A DNA stretch of 64,000 nt, taken from the NCBI RefSeq assembly GCF_002872335.1, contig NZ_NJAG01000042.1, positions 55,282 to 119,281 on the forward strand, read 5' to 3'. Of this stretch, positions 9,019 through 18,352 are shown in pieces. The position numbers and the translations under genes were made by a program. Source of the stretch: Siphonobacter sp. BAB-5405 (GTDB taxonomy: Bacteria; Bacteroidota; Bacteroidia; Cytophagales; Spirosomataceae). Positions within the stretch are counted from its first letter, which is position 1, and each line of letters starts with the position of its first letter. Below the pieces are notes generated by a model. It did not search any database, was not told the DNA's origin, and saw nothing but the letters and a program-made list of their open reading frames with translations.

Positions 9019-10584
9019 TTAATGACTTTTCGAACGGAATCCGCGTACGGGTTGATCGGTGTAGTAGAGGTACTCGCCCGCCACCAGCTCATACGCCGGG
9101 TGCGGATTCAGTATTTTAATGGTAATGACGTGGGCACCTTTCGGAAGGTGATACCGCCAGAACAATTCGGTACGACGCTGGCTGGGCTGGGTTGGAAAAT
9201 TCGCTTCTTCAACTTTCGTCCCATCGATGTACAAAGCGGCCCGAAGCAGATGCGTTGGAGCATCGCTCTGTTTTTTCCGAACATGACCCCGAATGACCAG
9301 TCCGATGGCCTCCGGTGTCGTAAAACGCAGGGAATCGCCGAAAGACTGAAACAAGTGCTTTTTCTCGACGGGGTAATGGCCTTTGAAATTCTCTTCCAAA
9401 CGAACGGGTACAGGACGGGCCGTCTGAATTTCGACATTCTTCTCCCCTACCCTGCCCTGATGCAGCCGAATCGTTTCCAGAGCCTGGGCGTAACTCAGCT
9501 CGTATACCGCGTTTAGAGAAAGGGAGGTGTACGAAAAAGGCAGATCTTCGGCTTTTTTAAGCGGGTTCAGCCAGTACGCCGGAATGTTTTGATACCCAAT
9601 CATCGTCCCCAGAATGCCCGCGGCGGTGGAGGGGTTACAGTCCGAATCCTGACCGGTCCGCGTCGTAATTTCCAGCGTTTGGGTAAAATCGCCTTTGCCG
9701 TACAGCAAACCCAGCACGACGTAGGCCGCATTGACTTTTGCATCAATATTCAGGGGTTGAAAAACGCCGTCCGGACAGCCTACTTCCTCCGCCCATTTCC
9801 GCTGAATCTCGAACCAGGTTTTCTTCCAGTCGTCGGGATACTGACGGTGCCAGCCGATAACGTCGTTGATACACTGGTAGAATTTACTCTGTTGGGGAAT
9901 GGCCTTCAAGGCTTCCCGCACGACGTAGTTTACATCGGTACTTACAAAAGCCAGCGAGTACATCGTTGCTACGTAAACCCCACCGTACCAGCCATCGCCC
10001 GAATTCATGATGTGACCGATTTTATCCGTAATCTCAGCCGCTACGGTGGGCATACCCGGCGTCATCAGACCCGCAAAATCGGCTTCGATCTGAAAGTCAA
10101 TATCATCAGCATGGGGATTATTCAGGTAATGACCCGACTGGGGAGCCTTGATTCCCTGGAGAATATTGTACCGCCCCGCCTGGTTGGCGTGCCAGAGGTC
10201 GTACCCCGCCCGGGCATACGCCTGGGCAAAGGAATCAACCGGAGCGGTAAGACCACATCGCTGGAAAACCGAGACAAAGGTTAAATCCATGTAAATGTCA
10301 TCATACAGCCCCGGAAAAGTTTGCATGGCTTTTCGAACGTAATCCTCACTCCAGGGGATGGTTTGTCCATCCGGGATGAAGGTACCCAGGTGCACAAATT
10401 CCGTCGGCCAGCCGAAGGTTACGCCAATGGTTTGTCCGGCCCAGCCCCCTTTAATTTTATCCAGCAGCGTTTCCCGGGTTATGGTCACTTTTCCGGTATT
10501 TGTACGGGGGAGGGAGGGTTGTCCCTCCACCCGTACGCATAACATCCATAGCCCAATTAGCCAGTAACAGCCCTTTTTCGTCAT
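9019..10584 (-). CDS. Secreted ADP-ribosylglycohydrolase family protein
   Basis: The 521-residue protein begins with a signal peptide (to about residue 21). Its core (about 35-370) matches the DraG/ARH fold. Acidic metal-binding residues are seen in YDDIYMDLTF near residue 95 and in the C-terminal signature GQDSDCNPSTAAGILGTMIG near residue 315. The family removes ADP-ribose from proteins or splits related N- or O-glycosidic ribosides. Residues about 390-521 form an extra beta-rich domain. Its place between SusCD and a phosphatase suggests extracellular or periplasmic ribosyl-substrate processing, which is inference. Confidence 0.87.
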   Translation of the reverse strand: MTKKGCYWLIGLWMLCVRVEGQPSLPRTNTGKVTITRETLLDKIKGGWAGQTIGVTFGWPTEFVHLGTFIPDGQTIPWSEDYVRKAMQTFPGLYDDIYMDLTFVSVFQRCGLTAPVDSFAQAYARAGYDLWHANQAGRYNILQGIKAPQSGHYLNNPHADDIDFQIEADFAGLMTPGMPTVAAEITDKIGHIMNSGDGWYGGVYVATMYSLAFVSTDVNYVVREALKAIPQQSKFYQCINDVIGWHRQYPDDWKKTWFEIQRKWAEEVGCPDGVFQPLNIDAKVNAAYVVLGLLYGKGDFTQTLEITTRTGQDSDCNPSTAAGILGTMIGYQNIPAYWLNPLKKAEDLPFSYTSLSLNAVYELSYAQALETIRLHQGRVGEKNVEIQTARPVPVRLEENFKGHYPVEKKHLFQSFGDSLRFTTPEAIGLVIRGHVRKKQSDAPTHLLRAALYIDGTKVEEANFPTQPSQRRTELFWRYHLPKGAHVITIKILNPHPAYELVAGEYLYYTDQPVRGFRSKSH

Positions 10585-10590
10585 GCCTTT

Positions 10591-10965
10591 CTATTTACTT
10601 TGCGTTACTACGATCCAGTACGAACGGACATTCTGCCGTCCCGAAATAATATCCATTTTAAAGGGCTGACTCATATTCATCAGACCCATGGCGGGCCGAG
10701 CCTCGGCGTCCGATGGAATGGAGCCGCGAAGCTTCAATTCTTGTAAATTGATCGCTAATCCGGTAGCCGTTTTTTGCGGTACCGTGACCCGTACCGTATC
10801 GCCAGCGGCATTGAACACGCCGTTGTAGCGAGCACTGTTTTCGTCGGCTCCGGGCACATTCACCCACACGGCCGTCAGGGTATTATCGTCGTTGCGGGGT
10901 TTCACGTCCGGTGAGTCGCAGGCGGCGAGTAGCGTTAAAGCTGCCAAAGCGAAGATCGATCTCAT
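10591..10965 (-). CDS. Small lipoprotein, DUF5018-like
   Basis: The 124-residue product has a lipoprotein signal (MRSIFALAALTLLAAC, lipobox LLAAC), so it should be anchored to a membrane surface. The rest is a single beta-rich domain resembling the DUF5018 region found in surface proteins next to SusD genes. The ATG at 10965 is chosen for the lipobox; longer frames run into the SusD coding region. It sits 13 bp after the SusD stop codon and probably acts with SusC/SusD in capturing substrate at the cell surface. Confidence 0.75.
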   Translation of the reverse strand: MRSIFALAALTLLAACDSPDVKPRNDDNTLTAVWVNVPGADENSARYNGVFNAAGDTVRVTVPQKTATGLAINLQELKLRGSIPSDAEARPAMGLMNMSQPFKMDIISGRQNVRSYWIVVTQSK

Positions 10966-10978
10966 ACAACTTAGGAGT

Positions 10979-12670
10979 TTACCAGCCCTGAATTTGGGAC
11001 AGTGCCGGGTTGTTAACAATTTCAGCCGCGGGCAGCGGGATATAGTACGTGTTAGCCGCGAAGAAGCGGTCTTGCTTGTCACTGTCTACCACTTCGTAGC
11101 GGACACTTCCGTCGGCCTGAAGGATTGGACGATGTCCGTGTACCCGTTGGTTATTCAGTACGATATGAGCCTTCCGCCAGCGTCTGAGATCCCAGTAGCG
11201 GTGGCCCTCAAACGCCAGCTCCACGATCCGCTCGTGTTCCACTGCCGCCATCAGGTCGGCTTCGCTGGCAGCGGTTACGCCGGGCAGACCCGCCCGCTTG
11301 CGTACCTTATCCAGCATCTCTTTGGCTTTGGCGTACTGTCCCGTTTTGGCCAGTGCTTCCGCGTGAATCAGTAAAACTTCTGCGTAACGAAGTTCAATTG
11401 ACTGTTGCTCGCCCGCGTTTCGGATGGGATCTACGTTGGTAGAGTCCACGTATTTTCGGAGATAATAGCCCGTAACCGTTCGCTTCGGATCGGCCACTGA
11501 ACCGTAATCGATGTACGCATCCGTACCCGTAGCGATGTTGAGTGTACGACCTTTCCAGCTTCCGCCGTGGTAGAGGATGGTTCCGTAGAAACGCGGCTCC
11601 CGTCCCCGGTACGGACTCGCTGCCATGGCGGGATTGGTCCAGGAGAAGCTGCGGCCATCGGCCATTTCAAAGGCATCGGAAAGTTCGGCAGTAGGTACAC
11701 CCTTTGCTCCGTACGCCGGAACATCCGCCGGTGGGGCGTAATCCCGATCAAATGTGTTGGTCAGCGAAGGCCGGATGTAGTTGAAACCCCAAATGAGTTC
11801 CTTGTTATTCTTGGTACTGAACACACTGGTAAACTGCGGCAAAAGTTGGTACACGCCTTTGGCTTCCAAATCCACCACGGCCTGAGCCGCTGCTGCTGCA
11901 TTGCGGTAGTACTGCGGAGCTTTAGCCGTGGGTACGCCCGTCAGCGGGTCGCTGTTGTACTGCTTTTTGTCATATTCTGCCACCGAAGCTGCGTAGAGCC
12001 AGGTACGGGCCAGCAGAGCATACGCCGCCCCTTTAGTGGCCCGGCCCAGGTCGGCCGTGGCTCGGGTTTCGGGTAAATACTGGGCGGCAAAGGCCAGATC
12101 GCGGGCAATGAAGTTCCAGCATTCATCTTCCGACGACCGCGGATTATTATTATCCGTTACTGGTTTTTCCAGCAAAATCACGCTGCCGTGTAGTTTGACC
12201 AGCCAGAAGTACACGTAGGCCCGCAGGAAACGAGCTTCCGCGTGGTACACGTTCCGGGTGGTGGAATCGCTGAAGGTCTGGTACTGATTAGTGCCGTTCA
12301 GAAAATTATTGATGGCGAAAATCCGGTTGTAGGCCGTTCCCCAGTACGAAAAGGTCGGGTTCGCTGCCGTAATACTCGCCGGATTAAAGGCCACCATATT
12401 CGCCGTACCGTTGCCACTGGAAATGGACGTGTTTTTAATTAGGTCGGTCAGGGCATCGGTATTGTTGGCGTAGCCCAAGGGCATGGTGCCAAAGGCAAAA
12501 TCACCGAGCACGGAATACTGGTCCAGCAGGTACAGCTTGGCGTTGTTTTCGTTGGCCCAGACCGTCACGTCGGTATAGCGATCCCGCGGCGTGACGTCGA
12601 GTTTACAGGACTGAAGCAGTCCGAGCAGCAGGCTACATACGCTGGCTACTACGATGAGTCTTGATTTCAT
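10979..12670 (-). CDS. SusD family outer-membrane substrate-binding lipoprotein
   Basis: The 563-residue lipoprotein (lipobox LLQSC, Cys22) shows the SusD layout: an N-terminal helical TPR-like half with the characteristic FLRAYVYFWLVKLHG segment and a C-terminal half with YAEVLLIHAEALAKTGQ and WDLRRWRKA. It binds substrate at the cell surface and hands it to the adjacent SusC channel. The start at 12670 lies 11 bp after the SusC stop codon, so the two genes are surely co-transcribed. The ligand cannot be read from sequence. Confidence 0.95.
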   Translation of the reverse strand: MKSRLIVVASVCSLLLGLLQSCKLDVTPRDRYTDVTVWANENNAKLYLLDQYSVLGDFAFGTMPLGYANNTDALTDLIKNTSISSGNGTANMVAFNPASITAANPTFSYWGTAYNRIFAINNFLNGTNQYQTFSDSTTRNVYHAEARFLRAYVYFWLVKLHGSVILLEKPVTDNNNPRSSEDECWNFIARDLAFAAQYLPETRATADLGRATKGAAYALLARTWLYAASVAEYDKKQYNSDPLTGVPTAKAPQYYRNAAAAAQAVVDLEAKGVYQLLPQFTSVFSTKNNKELIWGFNYIRPSLTNTFDRDYAPPADVPAYGAKGVPTAELSDAFEMADGRSFSWTNPAMAASPYRGREPRFYGTILYHGGSWKGRTLNIATGTDAYIDYGSVADPKRTVTGYYLRKYVDSTNVDPIRNAGEQQSIELRYAEVLLIHAEALAKTGQYAKAKEMLDKVRKRAGLPGVTAASEADLMAAVEHERIVELAFEGHRYWDLRRWRKAHIVLNNQRVHGHRPILQADGSVRYEVVDSDKQDRFFAANTYYIPLPAAEIVNNPALSQIQGW

Positions 12671-12681
12671 GAGCTTCCGTC

Positions 12682-15600
12682 TTAAAAGGTGATGTTGGTT
12701 CCGATGGAAAACACGCGTTGCTGGGGGTAGAACCCGGCCTGTACGACGCTGGGCGTTTCCGGATCGGCGTATTTGATTTTGTCGAAGGTCAGCAAGTTGG
12801 ATCCTGCCGCGTAGAATCGCCACTGCTGAATTTTCAGTCGACTCAGAAAGTCTTTGGGCAGTGAATAGCCAATCTGCAAGGATTTCAGCCGCAGGTAACT
12901 ACCGTCCCGCACGAAGAAGGAGTTCTGATACCCGTTCTGGTTGGTCAGTCCGGCTTTGTTAGCCGTCAACCGTGGGTATTTAGCGTCAGGATTATCCGGT
13001 CGCCAGGAGTCTTCCACCAAAAAGTACGGACTGTTTCCATTACCCGCAAACGTCTGCGTATAGACTGTGTTGCCCTGTACACCGCTGTTGTACACGCCCG
13101 CCAGAATTACGTTGGAGCGAGCCGCTCCCTGCAGCAGGGCGGAGAAATCGAAGGGGCCGTATCCCGCCTGCAAGTTCAGACCGTACATAATCTCGGGCGT
13201 GTTGCTGCGACCGATGCGGGTCACGTCCTGCTCGAACGAGATTTTGCCGTCGCCGTTCAAATCCACATACTTCACGTAACCCGGAGCACCCGGACCGTAG
13301 GGAAAACTTGGTCCGCGATCCACTTCTTCCTGCGTTTGATACAGTCCATCCACCAGGAATCCAAACTTCGTATTCACGGGATGCCCTACCCGCCGCTGAG
13401 CTGCCGGAGCATTCACGGATTCATTAATCCGCAGGACGCGGTTGTGAGCGTAGGTGAAGTTTCCAATGATCTTGTAGGAAAGCTTATTGTGCTTCTTGCT
13501 GTAGGCCAGTTGTAGATCTACACCCCGGTTATCCACCTTACCCGCGTTAACCGTGGAAGCGAAGTTCCCGCCCACGGAAGGAGCATACACGCCACTTTGT
13601 CCCGTGAGAATATTAGAAGTTACCTTGTAGAAATAATCCACTTCCAGGCTCAGATTGCTATTCCAAAGCCCCAGTTCGATACCACCATTGTACATGGTGG
13701 CTTCCTCCCAGGTGATTCTAGGATTGGCCGGAGCCGTATTGTACAAAGTCGAAACCACCTGATTACCGATAGCTACCGTAGGCGTCGTACGAAGCTGGAA
13801 GGAATTCAGGTACTGGTAAATACCGACGACATCATTCCCTAGTTTACCCGCCGATAGGCGAAGTTTGAAAAAGTTGATCGGGGTATTCAGCGGTTGCCAG
13901 AAGTTCTCTTTACTCAACACCCAGCCCAGCGATGCTGAAGGGAAAAAGCCCCAGCGGGTACTCTCCGGGAAGTTAACCGAGGCATCGTAGCGAGCGGCTA
14001 CTTCGAATAGATACTTGTCGTCATAAGTGTAGTTGACCCGACCTACGTAACCACCCCGCTTGTACTGCGTGCTGCTGCCGGTAGCGGCCCGCAGATCCTC
14101 GGCGGCCTTACTACCAAAGTTGATATCCAGCAGATCGGTGATGGGGAAGTTCCGAGCCTGAGCCCCGAAACCGTTGGTACCCCATCCCGAATATTCATAG
14201 AGTAACAGACCGTTGAAGGCATTTTTACCGAAGGTTCGGTCATACAGGATGGAAGGTTGAAAAGTCGTCCGATAGCTGTGGGAGTAATCCTGAATGAGGT
14301 TGTTGACGTTGTAGGCACTCATCCGGGCGGGCGTCCAGAGCCAGCCGTTGGCGTTACGGTTCCGCACGGCCAGCATCGCCGGTTCCACGAAGGTTTTTAC
14401 TTCCGTAATCGTCTTGTCGTAACTCACCAGTAAACGAGCCTGAAGTCCCTGTACACCGGGGATTTTCACGTTCATGGATAAGTTACCGTTGAAGGTAGTA
14501 GCCTCGGCATTCCGATTTCCAATGTCATTCACGGCCACGATGGGGTTTCCGACGCCCGCATCGGTATTACCACCGACGGGTAAACCCGCGGGATTGAACA
14601 TCGGCAGATTCGGCTGCATCCGCTGGGCCAGAATGAATGGGTTTTGATAGTTCTGGTCCGTGGGTGCCAGAGCCGGATTCATCCGATCTTCCATCCGAAC
14701 GGTCAGGTCCAGCCGCGTGGAGATAAAATCGTTGACATCGGCGTCGATATTGGTCCGGACGTTGTAGCGTTTATAATTCGTGTTCTTGATGACCCCGTTC
14801 TGGTTCCAGTACCCCAGCGTCGTGAAGTACCGAACGCGATCCGTACCGCCATTGACGGAGACGTTGTGGTACTGGCTGACGCTCGTATTATTGGTCAGCA
14901 TACCCACCCAATCCGTATTGCCAAGAAACTCCGACTGATTGGTACCATTGGCCAAAGACGCAATTTCTTCGTCGGTATACGTCAGAGCAAAGGGCGTTTT
15001 TCCCTGCGAAACGAGGTACTGATTATCCAGTTCTTCAGCCCGTTTGTACCACCGCATGTAATCCGGCCCGTTCAGGAATTTGGGGAATCGGGTATTCGTA
15101 TTTTGGGAGAAATTGGTTTCGTAGGTAATCGTTGGTTTACCCGTTTTACCGCGTTTCGTGGTAATCAGAATGACCCCGTTGGCGGCCCGGGCTCCGTAAA
15201 CGGCTGCCGCCGAAGCATCTTTCAATACGCTGACGGTTTCAATTTCATTCGGATCCAGGGCAGTGAAGGGACGTTCAATGCCGTCCACGATCACCAGCGG
15301 AGCATTGCTACCCGTGGTACTGATGCCGCGTACGTTGATAGTGGCGTTGTCGGCTCCGGGCTGACCGTAGGGTTGCGTAACGATGACCCCCGGTAAGCGG
15401 CCCGCCAGTACGTTCGAAACATTCAGCGGGGGAGCCTGTTTCAACTGATCGGCTCCAATCTGAGCGACAGAGCCCGTCAGGGTGGAACGCCGTTGCTGGG
15501 AGTAGCCGACGACCACGACCTGATCGAGTTCCTGCGAGGAAGAGGTTAAGGAGATATTGATTTGGGATCGGTTCTGTACGGCAATTTCCTGCCCCTGATA

Positions 15601-16221
15601 CCCGATCGATGAAAAAACCAGTACGGCATTTTCGGGAACATTGGGCAGGGAATACTCCCCGCTCCGATTGGTCGTCACGCCCTGCGAGGTATTTTTTATG
15701 ACGACGTTGACGCCCGGCAGCGGTTCACCCGTGGTCGCGTCGCTTACTTTTCCCTGAACGGTCAACGCAGCCATCAGGGGCATGGTCAGGGAGGTCGCCG
15801 AAATGCGTTCGGACCGCGAAAGATTCGTCAGATTCTCGAGCGGAACGAACTTGTTCGGCAAGAGGTTGACGGCCGAAGTATTGGATTTCTTCTCTTCCGA
15901 AACGATGTAAAACGAGTCGCTTACCTTTTTAAAAGTCAGGCCATACGGTTTCAGCAACTGTTCCAGGGTTTGTTCGAGGGAAGTATATTTTCGAAAATCC
16001 TTCACCCGTTTTTTACTGACCAGTTCAGGGTTGTACAAAATCGAAACTTTGTACTGCTTTTCCACTTCCTGCAAGCGATGCTCCAGACTCTGGCCGCTCG
16101 CCGATGCTTCCCGAACCTGTTCCTGACCCGCCCGAACGATTTCCTGAGCCCGTACACCCGGTGGGCCGCAGAGGTACATGAAGGCGGGCAGTCCATACAA
16201 AAGTGTAATACGTTTTTTCAT
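12682..16221 (-). CDS. SusC/RagA family TonB-dependent outer-membrane receptor with STN domain
   Basis: The 1179-residue protein has a signal peptide (to about 26), an STN signalling domain (about 40-105), a carboxypeptidase-regulatory-like beta-sandwich (LTVQGKVSDATTGEPLPGVNV, about 155-235), a plug starting near VVVVGYSQQ and a 22-strand-type barrel to the end. It imports a ligand through the outer membrane using TonB energy. The STN domain is the part that normally contacts a FecR-type anti-sigma factor, and such a factor is encoded immediately upstream. That predicts substrate-induced transcription through the sigma/FecR pair. The start at 16221 is set by the signal peptide. Confidence 0.95.
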   Translation of the reverse strand: MKKRITLLYGLPAFMYLCGPPGVRAQEIVRAGQEQVREASASGQSLEHRLQEVEKQYKVSILYNPELVSKKRVKDFRKYTSLEQTLEQLLKPYGLTFKKVSDSFYIVSEEKKSNTSAVNLLPNKFVPLENLTNLSRSERISATSLTMPLMAALTVQGKVSDATTGEPLPGVNVVIKNTSQGVTTNRSGEYSLPNVPENAVLVFSSIGYQGQEIAVQNRSQINISLTSSSQELDQVVVVGYSQQRRSTLTGSVAQIGADQLKQAPPLNVSNVLAGRLPGVIVTQPYGQPGADNATINVRGISTTGSNAPLVIVDGIERPFTALDPNEIETVSVLKDASAAAVYGARAANGVILITTKRGKTGKPTITYETNFSQNTNTRFPKFLNGPDYMRWYKRAEELDNQYLVSQGKTPFALTYTDEEIASLANGTNQSEFLGNTDWVGMLTNNTSVSQYHNVSVNGGTDRVRYFTTLGYWNQNGVIKNTNYKRYNVRTNIDADVNDFISTRLDLTVRMEDRMNPALAPTDQNYQNPFILAQRMQPNLPMFNPAGLPVGGNTDAGVGNPIVAVNDIGNRNAEATTFNGNLSMNVKIPGVQGLQARLLVSYDKTITEVKTFVEPAMLAVRNRNANGWLWTPARMSAYNVNNLIQDYSHSYRTTFQPSILYDRTFGKNAFNGLLLYEYSGWGTNGFGAQARNFPITDLLDINFGSKAAEDLRAATGSSTQYKRGGYVGRVNYTYDDKYLFEVAARYDASVNFPESTRWGFFPSASLGWVLSKENFWQPLNTPINFFKLRLSAGKLGNDVVGIYQYLNSFQLRTTPTVAIGNQVVSTLYNTAPANPRITWEEATMYNGGIELGLWNSNLSLEVDYFYKVTSNILTGQSGVYAPSVGGNFASTVNAGKVDNRGVDLQLAYSKKHNKLSYKIIGNFTYAHNRVLRINESVNAPAAQRRVGHPVNTKFGFLVDGLYQTQEEVDRGPSFPYGPGAPGYVKYVDLNGDGKISFEQDVTRIGRSNTPEIMYGLNLQAGYGPFDFSALLQGAARSNVILAGVYNSGVQGNTVYTQTFAGNGNSPYFLVEDSWRPDNPDAKYPRLTANKAGLTNQNGYQNSFFVRDGSYLRLKSLQIGYSLPKDFLSRLKIQQWRFYAAGSNLLTFDKIKYADPETPSVVQAGFYPQQRVFSIGTNITF

Positions 16222-16317
16222 CGAAACATGAATTAGTGTGGTACCAATCAAGACATAGAATTCCTGGGGATGTCCTGGGAGGGAAATCCGAACGCGTACG
16301 AATGCTAAAGGGATGAT

Positions 16318-17310
16318 TTATCGGGACTGATCCGTGAGGTAGATGCGGCCTTCCTCCTGACGAATACTGACTTTGCAGGCTTCGGCGATGCCTTCTAATA
16401 ATACGTTTACATCATTGGTGGGCAGCGAGCCCGACATACGACGGTCAAGCAGGGATGCCTTTTCTACGTTGACACGATAGCCGTAGGTGTCTTCGAGTAC
16501 TTCGGTGAGTTCTTTTAAGGACGTATTTCGGAGAATAAGTTTGTGATCTTTCCAGGCTGAATACAGCGAGGCGTCTACTTGTTTCAGGGTGTAATTTTCA
16601 GGGATACGGGCAAATTCAACCAGCTGACCGGGTTTGAGTACAATGGAATCGGCCTGAGCTTTTTCGTTGATTAGACACTGTACTTTGCCTTCATTCAGTA
16701 CTACCCGCGTTTTGGCTTTCCGGCGGCTGACGGTAAACTGCGTCCCGAGTACGTTCACCCGGAAGTTATCGGCCGTTACGACGCTAAAGCGGCGATGGTC
16801 TTTGGTATGGACTACTTTAAAATACGCTTCGCCCGTGAGTTGTACCTCCCGATTTCCCGTCCATTGCTGCGGATACGAAAGACTCGAATTTCCGTTCAGC
16901 GTTACTTCCGAACCATCGGGCAAGGTAAACGTACGCGTCTGTCCGTAACCCGTTTTCTGTACTAACATGGGAACCGAGGCTTCGGACGTGGCTGGAGCGT
17001 TACGGCTTACGTAAAACCAGAGTGTAGCCAGAGCGAGTACGGCTACCACACCAGCGGCCATTCGTCGCCAGCTTCGACGCAAGGGCACGACGGGCGTTTC
17101 CTCTTCCGGTTCAGCTGGGTCGAGGCGACTTTGCATCTGATTCAGCATTTTCTCCTCCAGAGCCTGCCGGGCCTGCGTATCCAGCTGGTCGGTCAGCGAG
17201 GGGCGGTTTTCAAACTGATCATACCAAACGTCGAGTTCGGTACGCTCGGCTGGCGTGGCCTGCCCCCTTTGTACTTGCTGTAACAGAAAAGTGAGTCGTT
17301 CCTGAGTCAT
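16318..17310 (-). CDS. FecR family anti-sigma factor
   Basis: The 330-residue protein has a cytoplasmic N-terminal region (TLLQQVQRGQATPAE type, about 1-80), one membrane helix (MAAGVVAVLALATLWFYV, about 85-103), a FecR domain (about 120-215) and a C-terminal DUF4974 domain (about 255-325). It should hold the neighbouring ECF sigma factor inactive until the STN domain of SusC signals ligand. It lies 96 bp upstream of SusC and downstream of the sigma gene on the same strand. Confidence 0.93.
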   Translation of the reverse strand: MTQERLTFLLQQVQRGQATPAERTELDVWYDQFENRPSLTDQLDTQARQALEEKMLNQMQSRLDPAEPEEETPVVPLRRSWRRMAAGVVAVLALATLWFYVSRNAPATSEASVPMLVQKTGYGQTRTFTLPDGSEVTLNGNSSLSYPQQWTGNREVQLTGEAYFKVVHTKDHRRFSVVTADNFRVNVLGTQFTVSRRKAKTRVVLNEGKVQCLINEKAQADSIVLKPGQLVEFARIPENYTLKQVDASLYSAWKDHKLILRNTSLKELTEVLEDTYGYRVNVEKASLLDRRMSGSLPTNDVNVLLEGIAEACKVSIRQEEGRIYLTDQSR

Positions 17311-17475
17311 GCGGTTGGTTACGTAAGCCAGCGGATTCCCTGCGTAGGCTTTCTATTCGGTAAGTCACACAAGTCGAAAACTTCCGCCAAAAGCGAAGCA
17401 AAAATTTTTAAATTATTTTTCAGTATCCTGATTATCAGAAGAAATTTTCACTAATTAAAGAAGGTAAGCTCATGC

Positions 17476-17985
17476 TCAGCCCAGCAGATGAGCGGCCAGC
17501 AAAAGCATAAACAGATGCTCTTTCAGGTGAAGACGCAGTAGTTTCAGAGCTTTAGCCATCTGTTTTTCGACCGTGTCGATTGGGAGTTCCAGGAGCTGGG
17601 CAATTTCCCGGTAGGTGTAATGCTCCTGTCGACTTAGCTCGTACACCCGCCGGTATTTTTCGGGGAGCTGGGCCACGCCGGCATCAAGGGCTCGTTGCAG
17701 TTCTTCGTAATACAGCTGATCTTCTACAAGGTTCGCCTCGTAGTCGCCCCGCTGTAGCAGATAATCCAAATGAGCTTTTTTTGTCAGCAAGGAACGGATG
17801 TAGTTATAAATCCGGTAGCGAAGGGCGGTAAAGAGGTAGATTTCCAGGGAAGTCGTAATTTCCAGGTGCTGGCGTTTGGACCAGAGATCCAGAAATAATT
17901 CCTGAACGATCTCCTCACAGTCCTCACGAGTCTGTACCCGCCGGTACGCGGAATCATAAAGCCGACGCCAGTATTTTCGGTACAA
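17476..17985 (-). CDS. ECF RNA polymerase sigma-70 factor of the SusCD locus (N-terminus uncertain)
   Basis: The visible 169 residues hold sigma region 2 (EDCEEIVQELFLDLWSKR) and region 4 (EIAQLLELPIDTVEKQMAKALKLL), as in FecI-type factors of Bacteroidota. The coordinate given starts at TTG 17985, which cuts region 2.1. The same frame continues upstream without a stop to about 18079 and encodes TDESLIALLKQDDRSAFELL, which is the expected conserved N-terminus. That stretch has no ATG, GTG or TTG, so translation may start at CTG 18069, ATT 18063 or ATT 18057. It is expected to direct transcription of the SusC operon with the FecR protein as its brake. Confidence 0.85.
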   Translation of the reverse strand: MYRKYWRRLYDSAYRRVQTREDCEEIVQELFLDLWSKRQHLEITTSLEIYLFTALRYRIYNYIRSLLTKKAHLDYLLQRGDYEANLVEDQLYYEELQRALDAGVAQLPEKYRRVYELSRQEHYTYREIAQLLELPIDTVEKQMAKALKLLRLHLKEHLFMLLLAAHLLG

Positions 17986-18352
17986 GAGCTCAAAAGCAGA
18001 ACGATCGTCCTGCTTGAGCAGGGCGATCAGCGATTCATCGGTATGAGGAGATTGAATCTGAATAAGCAGAGGATCAGTTGTTTATCGATTAAGCTGGCAA
18101 TATAAAATTCCCTTTCCAGAAATACACGGCTTGGGCGTTATTAAATCGTTATGCCTTTCCCTGGCTAGCTTTTAACTCCTAAAATAGCTCAGATGTAAAT
18201 GGTGTTTCATTAGTATATTATCATTGGTCACTTTACTTACAACATACGCAACAGCGTTCCTTCTAAACTCTTGACACAATTTACTTATATTAGGACGATT
18301 TTTTACCGTCAAGTTCATCCCCCATAACTTTAAAACCCTATCTGAAGTACCC

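Noticed and set aside
14644..15396. 250-codon plus-strand frame
   Set aside because: It lies wholly opposite the SusC gene, which has full family support.
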